In this document: positions 16,630 to 16,903 of the stretch, piece by piece
Numbering within the stretch: position 1 is the stretch's first letter
Layout of the letters: each line of letters opens with the position of its first letter
Assembly: GCA_026197195.1 (NCBI GenBank)
Contig: JAPHUG010000210.1
Location: 1-16,903 of the forward strand
Direction: 5' to 3'
Source of the DNA: Sedimenticola sp.
GTDB lineage: Bacteria > Pseudomonadota > Gammaproteobacteria > Chromatiales > Chromatiaceae
DNA length: 16,903 nt
Notes under the pieces: model-generated
Told to the model about the DNA's origin: nothing
Databases searched by the model: none
Seen by the model: the letters and a program-made list of their open reading frames with translations, nothing else
Made by a program: the position numbers and the translations under genes

Positions 16630-16903
16630 GTGAACGACGCCCTTGATCCTGCCAGCGGTTTTATATCTCTCGAAAGCAAAGGGGAGATTGTTCGATATTG
16701 GGACAAAGACCATGGTTGTCCGGCAGCCAAGCTAAGGCCCGGTGATTTCTACATCACCCAGGAGAACGAGATCATAACAACGGTTTTGGGTTCCTGTATC
16801 GCGGTCTGTATCCGTGATGACCAGCGAGGCGTTGCCGGTATGAATCACTTTATGTTACCGCTCTCTGCTGATGGGCAGTGGGGCGGTGTAGGTGACCCGC
16901 TAT
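16630..16903 (+). CDS. cheD: Chemoreceptor glutamine deamidase CheD (3' end beyond the window)
   Basis: The first 91 residues of CheD, which deamidates glutamines in chemoreceptors to glutamates and so creates methylation sites; in some bacteria it also binds CheY or CheC. The diagnostic block KLRPGDFYITQENEIIT is followed by TVLGSCIAVCIRD with catalytic C56, and GMNHFMLP with H73. T50 lies six residues before the Cys and the His seventeen after it, the same spacing as the catalytic Thr/Cys/His of Thermotoga CheD as I recall it. The start is GTG, 4 nt after the cheR stop, with only a weak GAG upstream, so translation is probably coupled to cheR. The frame is open to the right edge. cheB is the gene most often found next, but it is not in view. 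Confidence 0.94.
   Translation, partial: MNDALDPASGFISLESKGEIVRYWDKDHGCPAAKLRPGDFYITQENEIITTVLGSCIAVCIRDDQRGVAGMNHFMLPLSADGQWGGVGDPL

Overview
The window reads as the chromosome of a motile, Gram-negative gammaproteobacterium of moderate G+C (about half, judged by eye). The reasons are an elongation factor G of the second, FusB/EF-G2-like type found in Pseudomonas relatives, an Aer-like redox receptor with a CheR-docking C-terminal pentapeptide, and FliA-type (sigma-28) promoter sequences. Genus cannot be settled from the sequence. Every gene lies on the + strand. I see no RNA gene, insertion sequence or CRISPR array.

Layout. (1) 1-2056: the 3' part of an EF-G gene, closed by a strong rho-independent terminator. 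(2) 2121-2407: a promoter region with a candidate FliA-like promoter and several small dyads. (3) 2408-8498: three genes for signal transduction: a response regulator with PAS, GGDEF and EAL domains, a stand-alone receiver, and a large membrane histidine kinase with a periplasmic binding-protein-like sensor and four PAS-like modules. They are spaced by 18 nt and then overlap by 14 nt. (4) 8499-8691: a weak terminator-like hairpin, then a good FliA-type promoter. (5) 8692 to the right edge: a chemotaxis cluster in the order cheY, cheA, cheW, Aer-like receptor, second cheW, ParA-like ATPase, STAS protein, cheR, cheD. cheD is cut by the window end, and cheB probably follows outside.

How the genes may work together. 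The histidine kinase should phosphorylate one or both receivers next to it. One receiver is fused to a c-di-GMP synthase/phosphodiesterase module; the other has no output domain and could share or drain phosphate. Downstream, the receptor appears to sense redox or energy state from the cytoplasmic side: its first PAS domain keeps R57, H58, D60 and W79 at the residue numbers I recall for the FAD pocket of E. coli Aer. It would control CheA through CheW. CheR and CheD would adapt it, with CheR tethered to the receptor's terminal EWEEF. The ParA-like ATPase and the STAS protein, placed between the receptor/CheW genes and cheR, are accessory proteins likely to concern array placement or regulation. 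The ATPase lacks the signature lysine of the deviant Walker A motif, and the STAS protein lacks the usual phosphorylated serine.

The genes are recognisable families. The points of most interest are this combination of accessory parts and the two matches to a TAAAG-N14-GCCG promoter core, one in front of each sensory unit. They suggest that the c-di-GMP unit and the chemotaxis unit are both expressed with the flagellar regulon.
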